Assembly: GCA_964058845.1 (NCBI GenBank)
Contig: CAXKVR010000017.1
Span: 1-64,000 of the forward strand
DNA: 64,000 nt
Direction of reading: 5' to 3'
Source of the DNA: Carex sylvatica
Taxonomy: Eukaryota > Streptophyta > Magnoliopsida > Poales > Cyperaceae
The notes beneath the pieces are model-generated. The model ran no database searches. It was not told where the DNA came from and saw only the letters and a program-made list of their open reading frames with translations. Every line of letters begins with the position of its first letter. Position 1 is the stretch's first letter. This document shows, in pieces, positions 36,843 to 48,901 of this stretch. A program made the translations under genes and the position numbers.

Positions 36843-38055
36843 GGATTTGTAACACCACGTAAATCAAAATACTAAGTTAAGGTACAACATAATTAGCGTA
36901 TAAATTTTGTTCATTCAACTTTCTTCTTTTGTTTATTTAATTTAATAACTTCATAAATTACCCAAATTAAATTACCGTGACAAGAAACAAATGATTCGAT
37001 ATATATATCTATGAAATTATATAGTCCATATAAATATCGTTGCCAAATCAAAAAAGAAAAATAAAAAGAAGTCCAATATAATCTAATTAGATATCGGCCA
37101 GGAGTTTCATCTGTCAAAAGTTACGACTCTAATTAAATATAGATAACTTCTCCAAAATAACCGTTTCCCTGATCCAATTTGAGAACCTTTCGCTATATAT
37201 ATATATATATATGATTAATTAAACCCTTCATATCTCGGTATCCCTCTCCGCCAAATCAACCCTAGAAATTAAAAGGTCAAGAAGGTTAGATGTTTGATTC
37301 CTTTCTTTCTGTAAATAATTTCGTTGTTCAAGTATGTGCATTCTTATGGTTCAATTAATTGTTTAAACTGGTTTGTAGTTTGATAATTCTTTACTGTTAT
37401 CTCTACCGATTTGTTTCTTCTTCTTTATACTTATTATATAAAATTTATACGGCACTGATTTATTTGATAATAATTTTGAGAGTTTTATAATTTTTAACAA
37501 TTATTTATTTATTAGGAAGTATTATATTATTAGATAAAAGTATCTTTGTTCTTTGTAACCGATGGCAATTGTTAATGATTTCAATAGTTATGAGTTCCTA
37601 AGGTTTCATGATGTGTCAAATTTTGATTTGCCTTTAAATGATAATTAATTATATTATATCTTCAGAAGTTGATTGTTTATAATTTCTGAAACCACACAGA
37701 GTTACATCAAACTTATGGAATTATTTTATTGGATTGTAATTTTTCACCGATAACCCTAGAACTATTTTAATTAGTTACAAAGAACTATAGTCTAAAACTT
37801 ATAAATAATATATTCTTTTTATTTGGATAAATAAATTCCATTTTATGTATAATCTTAAATCAACTTTGATATATCTACATACGTTATGGTCATAAACTCC
37901 ATTATATACACTTTAATATATCATGAGAAATAAAATTCCAGTATATTTATATAGGTACAAACGTTCTGTCAGAACCAATTTTGATATATATGATCGGACA
38001 TATGTACTCAACTGACGGTTTAGAAACAGATAAATGAAAATGAAATAAAATGTAT
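36843..38055. other. AT-rich spacer with a promoter-like patch
   Basis: No coding region. Near 37195-37212 there is a TA run followed by AATTAAACCCTTCATATC and CAAATCAACCCTAGAAATT, which looks like the TATA and leader of a plant gene, and then a GTTAGATG donor-like site. No exon follows. It may be an orphan first exon or chance. Confidence 0.35.
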
Positions 38056-38620
38056 AAATATTAATTTGGGAATCGTGTTACATGGTCTAGGTCTGAGTTC
38101 TGAAGCAAAGAGTGACGAAGAAGCGGTAACGAACCATACCACAATAGCAGGTACGGGTTTCCTGGACAGTGTCAAATTTATTATTACTTACCATGTTGCA
38201 TGTTATTTATTTATTTATTTGAAATTGTGCATGTTGAATCGAACGATCCCTTTGGCTTGTTTAGAAGTACAATAAGATTATTTCATATTGATCATGAGAC
38301 TTGTAAGTAGGATGTGTTGAGCATGACATCGTGTAGTGTTAAATGGACGAACGAAAACGGTAACGGATATGTTAAAGGAAAGGGACCAACATGCGTTGAA
38401 TGCATGTTGGGATGTATACATTGGGTCTGGGTTCGACTAGACCCCTTGTCAACGTGGCGTTGGTTGGATTTCTCATCACGGGTCAAGATCTAGCGTAGGG
38501 TAGATTTCCCGTCTAGTGAGACAGTCTTGTGTACACGCCTTACGTATAAATACGTGGCGAGTTGTCTCGGGATGTGATAGGTTTAGAAGGGTTTAAGTTT
38601 CTTTTCTTGTTATGAGTTGT
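38056..38620 (+). mobile_element. Possible Ty3 LTR fragment, unclassified
   Basis: This patch is richer in GC than its flanks. It includes GCAGGTACGGGTTTCCTGG and, downstream, TATAAATACGTGGCGAG (38546), a TATA-like element. Neither terminus could be set and there is no ORF of interest. Confidence 0.3.
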
Positions 38621-39229
38621 TTTTGTTTAGAAATTTGTCGTCTTAGATTATTTTGCTTCTTGCATGATGTATTCTAGGATTAAATATTAATTTCTATATT
38701 TTATTTTCTATATTTTATTTTCTATAAAAAAAATTATGTCTCCTAGTGAACATCATTATTATTGACTCAACTACCATTTAATTTCAATATTTCATATATT
38801 TTAAGAGGAAATTAAATCTGATCATTATTAAATTTCAACATATTCTTATTTAGAATAAGAAAAATGATCAATTTATCAATTTAATTTCAATATTCAGAAT
38901 ATTAAAATACATTAATTTTAATATTCTGACTAATTTAGAGACTAATTTATTGGATCATGATTAAATTACAATATTTTCTTGTTTAGAAGAACAAAATGAT
39001 CAAATTATCAATTTAATTTCAATATTCAAGAATTTAATTTCAATTTACTTAGAAGATTAAAATGATTAAAATAATTCCAAAATTGATATTTAGAAATACA
39101 AATATATTCATTTTAATAATATAATAACTAAAAAGAGTCAAATTTACATATTTTGCACTTCACAAATTATAATATTTAATTTTAGTGCAAATATGCGTGC
39201 TTTAATTATATTTCATTTTCATGTTATTT
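38621..39229. other. AT-rich spacer
   Basis: Repetitive AATTTCAATATT words, with no gene, LTR end or structured element that I can define. It may be 3' untranslated DNA of the copia element whose LTR begins at 39536. Confidence 0.5.
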
Positions 39230-39535
39230 TAGGCCTTAATTTATAATTTTACCAAATTAAGGAGGAGTGCATCATTGGAGGGGAGCCGTCTCTTCGTTTA
39301 AGCATAATTATATGATATTTCATCACTTTTAACCATTTTCAAAAAGAGAGATAGATATTACAAGTTTATGCTATATTGGTATTCTATAACACTAACACAC
39401 AAACACAAGAAAAAAAAAAGGAAAAAAAAATTTCAAAAATTCAAAAATTCAAAAATTCAAAAATTCTAAACTTTGTGGGAATAACCATTTTATCACTTAA
39501 TATATATGTTTTGCAAATCGTCAAAATGGGGAGAT
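39230..39535 (+). mobile_element. Copia 3' untranslated region and polypurine tract
   Basis: Reverse-complement homologue of 12545-12860, ending in CAAAATGGGGAGAT, a polypurine tract directly before the LTR start. A CAAAAATT repeat lies at 39432-39466. The short frame 39376-39570 is low complexity and crosses into the LTR, so it is not a gene. Confidence 0.7.
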
Positions 39536-40646
39536 TGTTGGATTGGACCACAATCTACTTATCTGTTTGATTGGCATTCCAAAAAATATATTAATTGAAT
39601 TTTACAGTTTTCTTGTTTTGAGATATTGTGTAGGTTCATGACTATAGAGAATATGATACATGCATCAATGATGAATAAACAACTTCAATACTTATCAAGG
39701 ATGCAGTCATGAAGTACTTGACATTGGACAGCAAAAATATCATCGCAAGATTAGGATTAGTTATATGTAAAATTAGTAAAATAAGCTTGAGATTGACCTA
39801 AGTAACGCCTACCGTTGTAATGGTCCAGTGACCGTTACAAGGTCAATTAATCTGTTACACCACAGATAAAATAAGGGACAACGGTCCTGTAACGGTAAAA
39901 TTCGATTGCCATTTCAAAAACTCTAGTGGCCGACCGTAATAGGACCGTTACAATGGTCCATCTACCGTTAGGGTTAACAACATCCAAACCTGGTGTAAAT
40001 TGGCCGACCATTATAACGGTCCATAAACTGTTATAACGGTATAGACCAAATTACTTCATTTTGATCGGCTCTATGTAAATAGAAGCAATATTGGGGTTTG
40101 AATTATCACTCTAGCCGCCATGAACTTCAATACACAAATTCTCAGATCTAAAAAAAGCCGTTGTAGCTTCTGCAATTGAACTTCAATATTCTATTCAATC
40201 TCACACTTATTCAATCAATACATAAACTCTTAGAGTGATCCTACCAGATCAACCCTTTACACTTATTTCTTTGAGCCTTTGTTGCTCGTCTTGTTATCTT
40301 GAGCCTTTAGTGCTTGTGAGCCATTTGCGTGCTCGGACCGTGTGACTTTCTAGAAGATTGTAAGGGCTCACCGATTTCACCTTGTACTTCTTTCTCATTG
40401 AGTAAAGAAAGGTGTGTTATCTCGAAGGTCGCGGGCCTCGAAGATGTAGGCACTAGTGTCAAACTCCATAAATAATTCTAGTGTTAAGTGTCTCTAAACT
40501 CTACTCTTTACTTTATTATTTGTTAGTTTAGATTCACGTTATTCTAGTTTCTGCTAAGAATAACTTATAGACACGCTAGATAATTTAACTTAGAATAATT
40601 TTTTTTAAATGTCATATTTACCTCCCTCCAAGTGCTTTTGGGAACA
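39536..40646 (+). mobile_element. Ty1/copia (SIRE-like) 3' LTR, + strand
   Basis: Begins TGTTGGATTGGACC immediately after the polypurine tract. It ends about GTGCTTTTGGGAACA at 40646, by alignment with the end of the 11468-12544 LTR; the end could be about 25 bp further. Between 39805 and 40050 it has repeated CCGTTACAATGGTCC/ACCGTTATAACGG words. A TATA-like CTATGTAAATAG is near 40072. Towards the end are the AGGGCTCACCG and GGTCGCGGGCC segments shared with the other LTR. Confidence 0.75.
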
Positions 40647-41094
40647 AAAGCAACAAGTACCAACAACAACATTCCATGAGTACTAAAGGACTATGCCCTT
40701 CCATAAGATCTAAAGGATCAAACTAGCATCTTGATGCCAGAGATAGAGGCAAATAACTTCGACATCAAGAATATATATATCAACTTGGTTAAATCGACAT
40801 CTTGAGTATTTATAGGTTTTAAGATTTCTTTTACCATAATGATTTTAAGAAAAGATCAACTTCAAATTATTTCAAAAGAAATCGAAATGTTGTGAATGCA
40901 AAGGTTTCCATTATCTATGAGTTTCATTAAGTACAAATATTAGAAATTGTGTAGACATTTTTGTATTTAGTTAATTCTTAAGAATTTTTTAATTATTTCT
41001 AAATCATGTTGTAAGATGATATTTTTACTAATCCTAAACCATAGTTTTTTACTTAGTTTGTTCAAGGATGAACACAAGTTTAAGCTTAGGGGTG
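40647..41094 (+). mobile_element. Ty3 3' untranslated region and polypurine tract
   Basis: Non-coding DNA ending in GGATGAACACAAGTTTAAGC then TTAGGGGTG, a polypurine-type tract that precedes the LTR at 41095. The same order occurs on the minus strand at 7690-7760. Confidence 0.55.
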
Positions 41095-42754
41095 TGATAA
41101 CGCTAATTTGTATAGCGAAAATCACTACTTTTAACTACAAAAAACGAATAAAAAAACGTATGCAAAGTAGCCATTTTGCTAAATTATTTACCGCAAATGT
41201 GTTTTTAGACTATTTTGGCAGGTTTTTGAGAAAATTGTGTATTTAGGTTGAAAATAGAGCAAAAATATCATATTTATGCCATTTCTGAATGTAGCGTCAA
41301 AATAAAGAATTACATGAAGCATGCAACACTCCACATGAAATACACAACATGCAACACGATGAAAAATGTAGAAAAATTGACTACGTCAGGTGCCATGCGG
41401 ACTGGAGCTTACTGCATGCGGCCTCAATGCCTAGCCGCACGGGCACACAGATTCAATCCGTGGACTATTTTGGTTGGATTAAATCTCAACCATTGATACA
41501 AAATTTGAGCAGCAGCCTTCTAGGAGAACGAGCTTATTTCAATGCCAAGTTTACAAGTCTATTTGTGGCAGATTATTTATGGCATGGGAGGCCAAAAATG
41601 GCCTCCATGATCTCCACTACTTCCACTTGGCTACATCATTTAGATAAACCCCTATTGTAATAGGATTTAGTGTGCATGTTTTAGTTGTGTAAGTTTAGAA
41701 ATTAGAGTAGAATAGTGTGCAAATTCTGGAGAAGAGAAGGGAGGCTCTCAAGATCCAAGGAAGGAGAAGAAGGCTTCATCTAAGGAGGCAAGAGTTCTTC
41801 AATCTTCAAAGGTTGTGCTTATATCTTTCTTATTTTATTATTTTTATTTTGCCATGGCTTTGAGAAGCTAATCTTCTAATCTCTAGAGTTTGGGTGTATC
41901 GAATTCTTTATTATGTTTTAGTATAATTTATTTTTCGTTTATATTTATATTTATTTTTGAGATTTCTTTATACTTTTTAATATTATTGAATCATATCCTT
42001 GCATACATAGTTCTATCTACTATATGCCAGTCATCCACATACCAATAGGTGTTAAGTCATTCTATTTCAATATGGGTGGGATACAATTAAGAACTATAAA
42101 CACTTCTTAACGAGGCTTGGTGGCGGTTCAAAGATTAGGGTTACAGCCCAGTGGGCTCCCTTGAAAGGATATTGAGTATATATTACGTTTGAAATATAAT
42201 TAGGGATTTACTTAGAAATAGGTAAGATTTCAGCAATTCTATCTGCGGGTAGGATGGGATATGATTAATTTGGTTGGTGTGAGTAAGTCAATTGCATACT
42301 TGTAACAATCTGAATTGTTCCCAAAAGTCAATCGAAAGATCGGAAAACCTTTCAATTCACTTAAAGAAGAAACCCTAGGTGTCTGCGAGTTATGACAGAG
42401 CCATATGCAGTTGTAGGATGATCTATGTCGCATGCAGTAGTGACAATATCATATACGGGGTAGATAAACGTCAGAATTATACTTTGCTTAATTTAGAAGA
42501 AGATTACCTGATCCCTAGAGGATCCCTATTTTTGTGATTTATCATAATTAGCACCTCCGCCTAAAACTCAAATATAAACCCGAGAATCTAGACTAGTATA
42601 TGTTGTTAAATACTTAAAGATCTATCCATGTGGATCGACACCTAACACTACTTCATGGTAGGATCATGTGCTTGTGATCCGAACAAAAGTAGAACTAGGA
42701 TATAAAAGGTATATGTTATATACCGAAAGTTAGTAGTACTAATTTGGTCCATCA
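41095..42754 (+). mobile_element. Ty3 (Athila/Tat-like) 3' LTR
   Basis: About 1660 bp from TGATAACGC, directly after the polypurine tract, to TTTGGTCCATCA, giving TGAT..ATCA ends. Its right edge joins satellite sequence (AGTAGCAACCTTAATAC) exactly, so the element inserted into the satellite. A TATA-like stretch is near 41570. The short frames 41016-41660 have no domain and overlap each other. Confidence 0.75.
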
Positions 42755-43530
42755 AGTAGCAACCTTAATACATCACTCTAATTAAATGTCTTTGCAGCAC
42801 TCTAGTAGTGTCTCCAAATGGCAAGAGAAGATGGTAGTTGCAACTCTAATACAACACTCCAATTGAAGGTGTCTCCACATGGCAAGAGAAGAGGATAGTT
42901 GTAACCTTAATATAACACTCCAATTAAAGGTATTTGTAGCACTATAGTAGTGTCTCCATATGGCAAAAGAAGATGGTAGTAGTAATCCTAATACAACACT
43001 CTAATTGAAGGTCTTTGCAGTACTCTAATAATGTCTTCATATGGCAAGAGAAGAGTGTAGTTGCAACCCTAATACAACATTTCAATTGAAGGTCTTTGCA
43101 GCACTCTAGTAGTGTCTCAAAATGGTAAGGGAAGAGGGTAGTTGCAACCTTAATACAACACTCCAATTGAAGGTTTTTACAGCACACTAGTAGTGTCTCC
43201 ATTTGACAAGAGAAGAGGGTGGTTGCAACCCTATTACAACACTCCAATTGAAAGAGTTTGCAGCACTATAATAGTATCTCTAGATGGCAAGAAAATTTGG
43301 TGGTTGCAACTCCAATACAACACTACAATTGAAGGCCTTTGCAGCAAATTAGTAGAGTCTACAGATGGCAAGAGAAGAGGGTGGTTTTCACCCTTATACA
43401 ACACTCCAATTGAATATTTTTGTAGCAATCTAGTAGTGTCTCAATTTGGTAAGAGAAAAAAGGGTAGTTGCAACTTTAATACAACACTCTAATTGAAAAT
43501 CTTTGCAGCACTCTAGTAGTATCTCTAAGT
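42755..43530. repeat. 81-bp satellite, block 5
   Basis: About nine and a half monomers with the same words and the same orientation as the main block 16 kb away. The minus-strand frame is again open (43247-42942, 101 codons with the LECC..RVATTLF repeat). It marks the right limit of the satellite domain. Confidence 0.92.
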
Positions 43531-45919
43531 TTAAATTCTTTATTCTAACTATTTAAATCTAATAAACGTAGAACAATTTATTCTAAATAGTCTAATTTTA
43601 AAAATTGCCTATTCTCATTTCTGAAATATAGGGTAATCAACTTGTGCATTCAAGAAAGAGAAAATTCAAATTTTGATTAGAATTTTTTTTTTAATATCGA
43701 GTTTGTATGAACTTTCATTTGCATCACACTAATCATTAATTTTGTAAAAGAAGTCAAGTTAGTTCTTAAATTTTGAAAAGAAGGGAATGTTGATCTCTAA
43801 ATTTTTATTTCAAGCGAATTAATCTTTCAAAAGAACTAATTTAGAAGATTAATTTGAGAGAAGTTGAAAGATTCAATTAATATTATTTTTTTCGAAAGTT
43901 GAAGGACAGATTGACGCAACATGGAGTTTAAATACCAACTTGTTTTTCTTTGGAGGAAAAAAGGGGAATTTCTTGTATACCCCTAAAAAACTTCGAAATT
44001 GCTTGATCCTCCCTCTATCTTGTTTATCAAAATTTCAAAAATCCCCAAATTTATCTAATATATTGTCTTGTCTATTGAAACTCATATTAAATTTATGAAG
44101 TTTGCATCATATCTTTTTTTTAAAAGTATGTGCTATGTGTAAAAATAATATTCAATCTTCTTCATTGGTTAGTTTTTGAGAAAAAACGATTTGTTTCTCT
44201 CCTTGTGAATATGCTTGTATGTGCGACAAGTAAGAAAAATGAATAATTTGTCTTTACATCCAGCCAATTAGAAGACTGAATGTTTCTCTAAACCAAATTA
44301 CTTATTATTTTATTCCGTAACAATGGACAAAGTTGATATTTTATAAATATAAAATGATTTTTAATAGAAAAGACAATAAATTAGATAAACTTGAGAGTTT
44401 TTTAAATTTAAAAGGGAAATATGATATCATAAAATTAAGAGAGGAAAATATGTAATTTCAAGGTTTGTAAGGGGTTCACTTGAAATTCCAAAAAATAAAT
44501 AAAAATAAAACCAATTTATTGTAATATAAGTCTATAAGAATCAATTTAATTTTTGCTAAAATTTCGGGGACTAAAATCCGAATTCTCGTGAAATAACTGC
44601 TTGAGAAATTAACATGAATTAGAGTACCATTTCCTTTGACTAACTTAATTTATATCCTTTGCAAATTATAATATGAGTCACCGAAGCTTGTCATGCAATA
44701 TTAATTATTTTATGTCAACATGTACAGTACAATATAAGCATCGACATGCCCAAATTCAGTGTGCTATGATAGAAGCAAATTCAAAATCAAATTTCGGTAT
44801 GACATTAAGAAGAGTAGGATTAAAATGTCTCATTAATTTTGTGCTCCATCATACTCTAATATTATTATCTTTATGTTTAAAATATAATAATCAATCTGAA
44901 CCGTTCAATATAATCTTCATATTAAAATGTTCTTGGATAACAAATTTTAGAAATTTTAAATTTCTTTTACTAATTATTTAGAGAGATACAAAATTACTAT
45001 TTTTAAATAGTCCAAAATATTTTAAACAGTGATGTTGTACCTATCTTAAACAGTAACTCATATTGCATGACAATCTTTCTTAATGAAAGAGGGACCTAAA
45101 TCTTTCTTCATTTCATAAAAATTAAAAACATAACTTATTTCTAATTTTTTTTTAACAAAAATGGAATACCTAGATTACAAAACCAGTGTACCGAACCAGC
45201 CGGCACAATATGCCTAGAAGAGAGCATATAAATTAAAAATTCAAGCTAGAATTCATCTAAAGAAAAAACTGCATTGAGGAGCACAATCTCCTTTCATATT
45301 TTGTTTTAAAAATTAGCAGTGGTAGTTGAAATCAAATATTAAAATTCCATCTGAAAAGAAAAATCTTAATTCAATCATATCCATTGGCCAATTTGGCCAT
45401 GTAGCTTATTTGAACGTGGAAAAACGGAAGTTGCCGAGACATTGCCAGCTAGATCAGTTCTGCGTACCATGACGTAGAACCTTTGGCGTCATGCTAGTTA
45501 CCTCATCACACGCTTTCTCTTACTACACAATCACCATATCCGGTTCAATAAAAACTGAGCGTCCATTTGTGTTTCTTCCCTACAGTCTAGAACGCGAGTA
45601 AATGATTAGATTTTTTGATAGTTATTAATAAGAAAATGAGATGGTTGTTCATATGCTTATATACTGTTGGGTTTAACTAGTATCAGTTTGGTATCAAATA
45701 TTTTGACTTTGTAGGTTTCATTCGAGTAATGAAATCGGTGGTGTTAAGCCACTTTTATAAAAAAAAAATAAAGGAGAATTTTTTTGTGTGTGTGATTTTA
45801 TCCGTTTTATAGATTGTACATTATGAAAATCATTAATTTTGTAGGATGAATATGCATGAGAGGAATATATTTTCGGAATTATTATATTTCATAACCTAAA
45901 CCAAAGTTATTAATTATAA

Positions 45920-45951
<32 letters not shown>

Positions 45952-46513
45952 ACAATATTTTATAAATGCGGTAACAATCATTATTTCAAATATAAAATCC
46001 AGTATATTCATCAGAAATTTCAATTTAACAAAAAAACAGTTTGAAGTCTTATGTTATTGACACCTACTTTAAGATGTTTATATTCCATCAAAACTCATAA
46101 ACTCATTTTAATGATCTTACCTATCTGTGAAACCATATTTCAACACCCAATATCAATTAACAATCAATTTTAACAATATTTTGATTTAATAGCTTTATAT
46201 TGGTCACATTCATAGTCTCCGCATGCTACAACTCTTGCTTCATCAGTTCATCCTCAATATCCCCTGATTGGAGACCTCCAGTTAAATATACTGGAGTGAA
46301 CTGTTAACCCGCCTCTATTATTTGCTCTCTTGGCCCTGTACCTTCATCAAGCCATAAAAAGCTAGTTCTTTGCCAGAGCCCAGAGTAAGCTACCTTGGCC
46401 TCTCTTAGATAACTCCATAGCAGAAACCCGAAAAGCTTCAAAGAAACAGTATATATTCAAAAGGCAGCGTGCAAGAAACCCCCACACCCACAAGAAAAAA
46501 AAAAAAAAAAATC
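43531..46513. other. AT-rich intergenic region and WRKY promoter
   Basis: No gene is visible from the satellite edge to the WRKY start codon. An ATT microsatellite lies at 45915-45950. A TATA-like CATAAAAAG is near 46355. The A-run at 46493-46510 sits just before the start codon. The frame at 44673-44981 resembles nothing known. Confidence 0.6.
45470..45491 (+). promoter_or_regulatory. Inverted TGACG pair (as-1-like) upstream of WRKY
   Basis: TGACG (45470-45474) and CGTCA (45487-45491) are separated by 12 bp, about 1.0 kb before the WRKY start codon. TGACG is the core bound by TGA-type bZIP factors. Classical as-1 has the two cores in direct order, so this inverted pair is only a candidate site. 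Confidence 0.3.
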
Positions 46514-47732
46514 ATGGCACTTTCAAATATTCCCAAGAAGAACCTCAACTGGACGCTCAGGGATTTGCTCAAAGGGCAAGAATCTGCGCATCAACTAAAT
46601 GCCCTGCTCAAAGGCTCTGTAGAGGCTAAAAATCTGATGGGAGAGATTTTGAATAGTTTTTCTACGGCCATTACTTATTTACAAAATGATGAGGCACTAA
46701 AAGAAACTGGTTTGACTGAGTCGGCTGATCCGAGGAGCGAGATCTCCAACAAGAAGAGGAAGGGTTTTGACGGGTCTGATCAGAGAAACGGGTCGCGAAG
46801 AAGGTTCGGGTTTTGTTCTTTTCTTTTCTAAAAAAATATTTGCTTGATTATGATTATATATTGTATGGGTTATTAACTTCATCTTGTGCTGAATTATTAT
46901 GCAGCATTCGACAGGCATCGACAAGAGTGATAAAGGCAAATACAATAGAGGATGGTCAAGCATGGCGAAAGTACGGCCAGAAGGAGATTCTAAATTCCAA
47001 AAACCCGAGGTTTTTTTCTTTTCTAAAAGCATGTCTACTTCCTTTTCAAATTTTATATGTACAAATGAGTATAAAATTGGGGGTTTATAATTAATTCACA
47101 CAAAGTTAACTCTAAAGAGAATTAAGGAGACAGTAGATTCGTGTCAAAACTAATGAGATCTTATTATTAGAAGATAGCTAGCTACTATGTACGATTCACA
47201 ATTAATAACCTGTTAATTAATTTTGTATTGTAGGAGCTACTTTCGGTGCACGCACAAATTCGATCAGGGCTGTAAGGCTCAAAAACAATCACAAAAGTCA
47301 TCAGAAGATCCTACCGTTTTTATTATCACTTACATTGGCAATCACACTTGCCAGAATGCATCACCTCTTCCTCAAATCATAGAAAACTTCTCCCCTGATA
47401 ATAGCTCTTGCCTAATTAGTTTTGAATCGAACACCGCAACATCTACTAATAATAATAATAAACTAATTGGTCAAGACAACATAGTCCCCTCATCTGCTCA
47501 AACCCCCAAGCTAGACGGTGAAGACGATGTCCTGAGTAACTTGACCATGGCTGATCTGAGTCTGACAGCTGGTGGTGATTCGGACCCAATAACACAAATT
47601 TCAGAGCAAGCAGAGGATCGAGGGGACGTGACATCCAGTCTGAACTGTCCGATTAGTGATCTAGATATTTATCTGACTGAATTTGATCCCATTGATTTGG
47701 ATTCATTCTGTGATTTAATTAGTTCCGGGTAA
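46514..47732 (+). CDS. WRKY54/70: Group III WRKY transcription factor (WRKY54/70 type)
   Basis: Nuclear DNA-binding factor; the family binds W-boxes (TTGACC/T), and WRKY54/70 act in salicylate-linked defence and senescence. Three exons: 46514-46803, 46905-47009 and 47234-47732, total 894 bp and 297 aa, all introns GT..AG and in phase. WRKYGQK is at residues 117-123. The zinc ligands are C137-x7-C145-x23-H169-x-C171, the group III pattern. The second intron splits the Arg codon after K-N-P, the usual place in this group. Residues AWRKYGQKEILN and ITYIGNHTC point to the WRKY54/70 clade. The N-terminus (1-60) is helical, with a Lys/Arg patch at 80-96. The C-terminus is acidic, as in an activation domain. 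STR7 and QCR10 follow, as in Arabidopsis, which supports orthology. The first ATG after the 5' A-run is used; an in-frame non-ATG extension upstream is ignored. Confidence 0.93.
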
Positions 47733-48690
47733 TATATGGTTGTATCACTAATACACAGGAGGAACAAATGCCGAGAATAAAATGCAAGTGTGACTGTTTT
47801 GTGTTCTGTTCATATCTGGTAACCCGTACTGCGTGATGCTGTTTTGTAATATAAATATGATTCAGATCAGTTCGAAGACCCAGTTCCAAGTCGTTCGACG
47901 GTTTCAATCCAAAAATGTTCATAATTTGTCAAGACAAGGGAGACGAGAGCTATGGACTATGTGTTTGATCAGATAAACTTTAGTGATTTTGAGGATTGCC
48001 ACACTAGAGATATACTAATTTGGGGGAAACTGTTAGTCTTAGAGTTTCTTGTAATTGCATCTTTGTTTTTCAAGATAATTTCCCCTTTTTGCTTGTCGGA
48101 AAGTAGATGATGTATGCCTTTAAGCTTGTTACTTGAAATTGAAATTTAGAAAATTCTCAACAAAAAAAAGAAGCTTTAAGCTACAAGGAATTTTTAGTTT
48201 CGTCACAAAATATAGCTTGGCATTAAGTATCTTCAAAATTGAAATAAATGTTTAATGGTTCTCCCTGAAATTGATTTCTCTTTACCTGTGGCTATAAATC
48301 TACAGAGCTAATTCTGTGTGTTTGTTTTTAACAGAAAGATAACTAAGATATATGGCCTCCGTGAATTAGTTCGATTATTTTTTTAAATAAGGATAGAGAT
48401 CAAGCATCCAATATTAAATATTCACAAATAATTATTTATTCGAGTTATGGGACGTCTCTCACATAAAACATTACTTTAACCTTTAAATTAAGTTGTTGAA
48501 TATTTAGTCTAAGACATGACGAGTATTTTACTAGATCGATGCCGCTCAATTATTTGGTAGAACTGTTAACTGTCTTGTAATTAATGCTATATGATTGAAG
48601 CACTTTTGCACCTTTTTAAAGGCTTCTTGCACCTTTATTTTAGTGAAGTTGATATTAATTTCCCAGAAGAGTAAGGCTACGGTCAAAAAA
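47733..48690. other. WRKY 3' region, no gene
   Basis: The WRKY 3' untranslated region probably extends to about 48100-48200, where AATAAA-like and T-rich sequences appear (GTAATATAAATATG at 47850; TTGAAATTGAAATTTAG at 48140). No other feature is visible before the MITE. Confidence 0.5.
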
Positions 48691-48901
48691 TTCGTATCCT
48701 CTGCATTAACTCAAAAAATAATCTCCTGAGTTAATGTATCTGGACTGGTCAATTCACTTTAAGATTCGTACCGACTAGATCCACATTGATATTAAAGGGT
48801 CCCCGAATTATAGGCTGTGGTCGAATTAGCTCCGTGTAAAATCAAACGGCCAAGATGTGTTAACTCAAAAGATGCTCTTTTGAGTTAATGCAGACGATAC
48901 C
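48691..48901. mobile_element. MITE with hairpin ends
   Basis: The left end TTCGTATCCTCTGCATTAAC and the right end (reverse complement GGTATCGTCTGCATTAACTC) are inverted repeats that stay alignable for about 55 bp. Each end also folds on itself: TTAACTCAAAAG..CTTTTGAGTTAA on the right, and CATTAACTCA..TGAGTTAATG on the left. It is about 211 bp long and non-coding. The terminal word TTCGTATCCTCTG is shared with the MITEs in the satellite, suggesting one superfamily. No target duplication could be fixed. Confidence 0.65.

Noticed and set aside
8800..43530. CRISPR-like array, suggested by regularly spaced repeats
   Set aside because: Repeats are contiguous 81-bp monomers without unique spacers, in a plant nuclear context.
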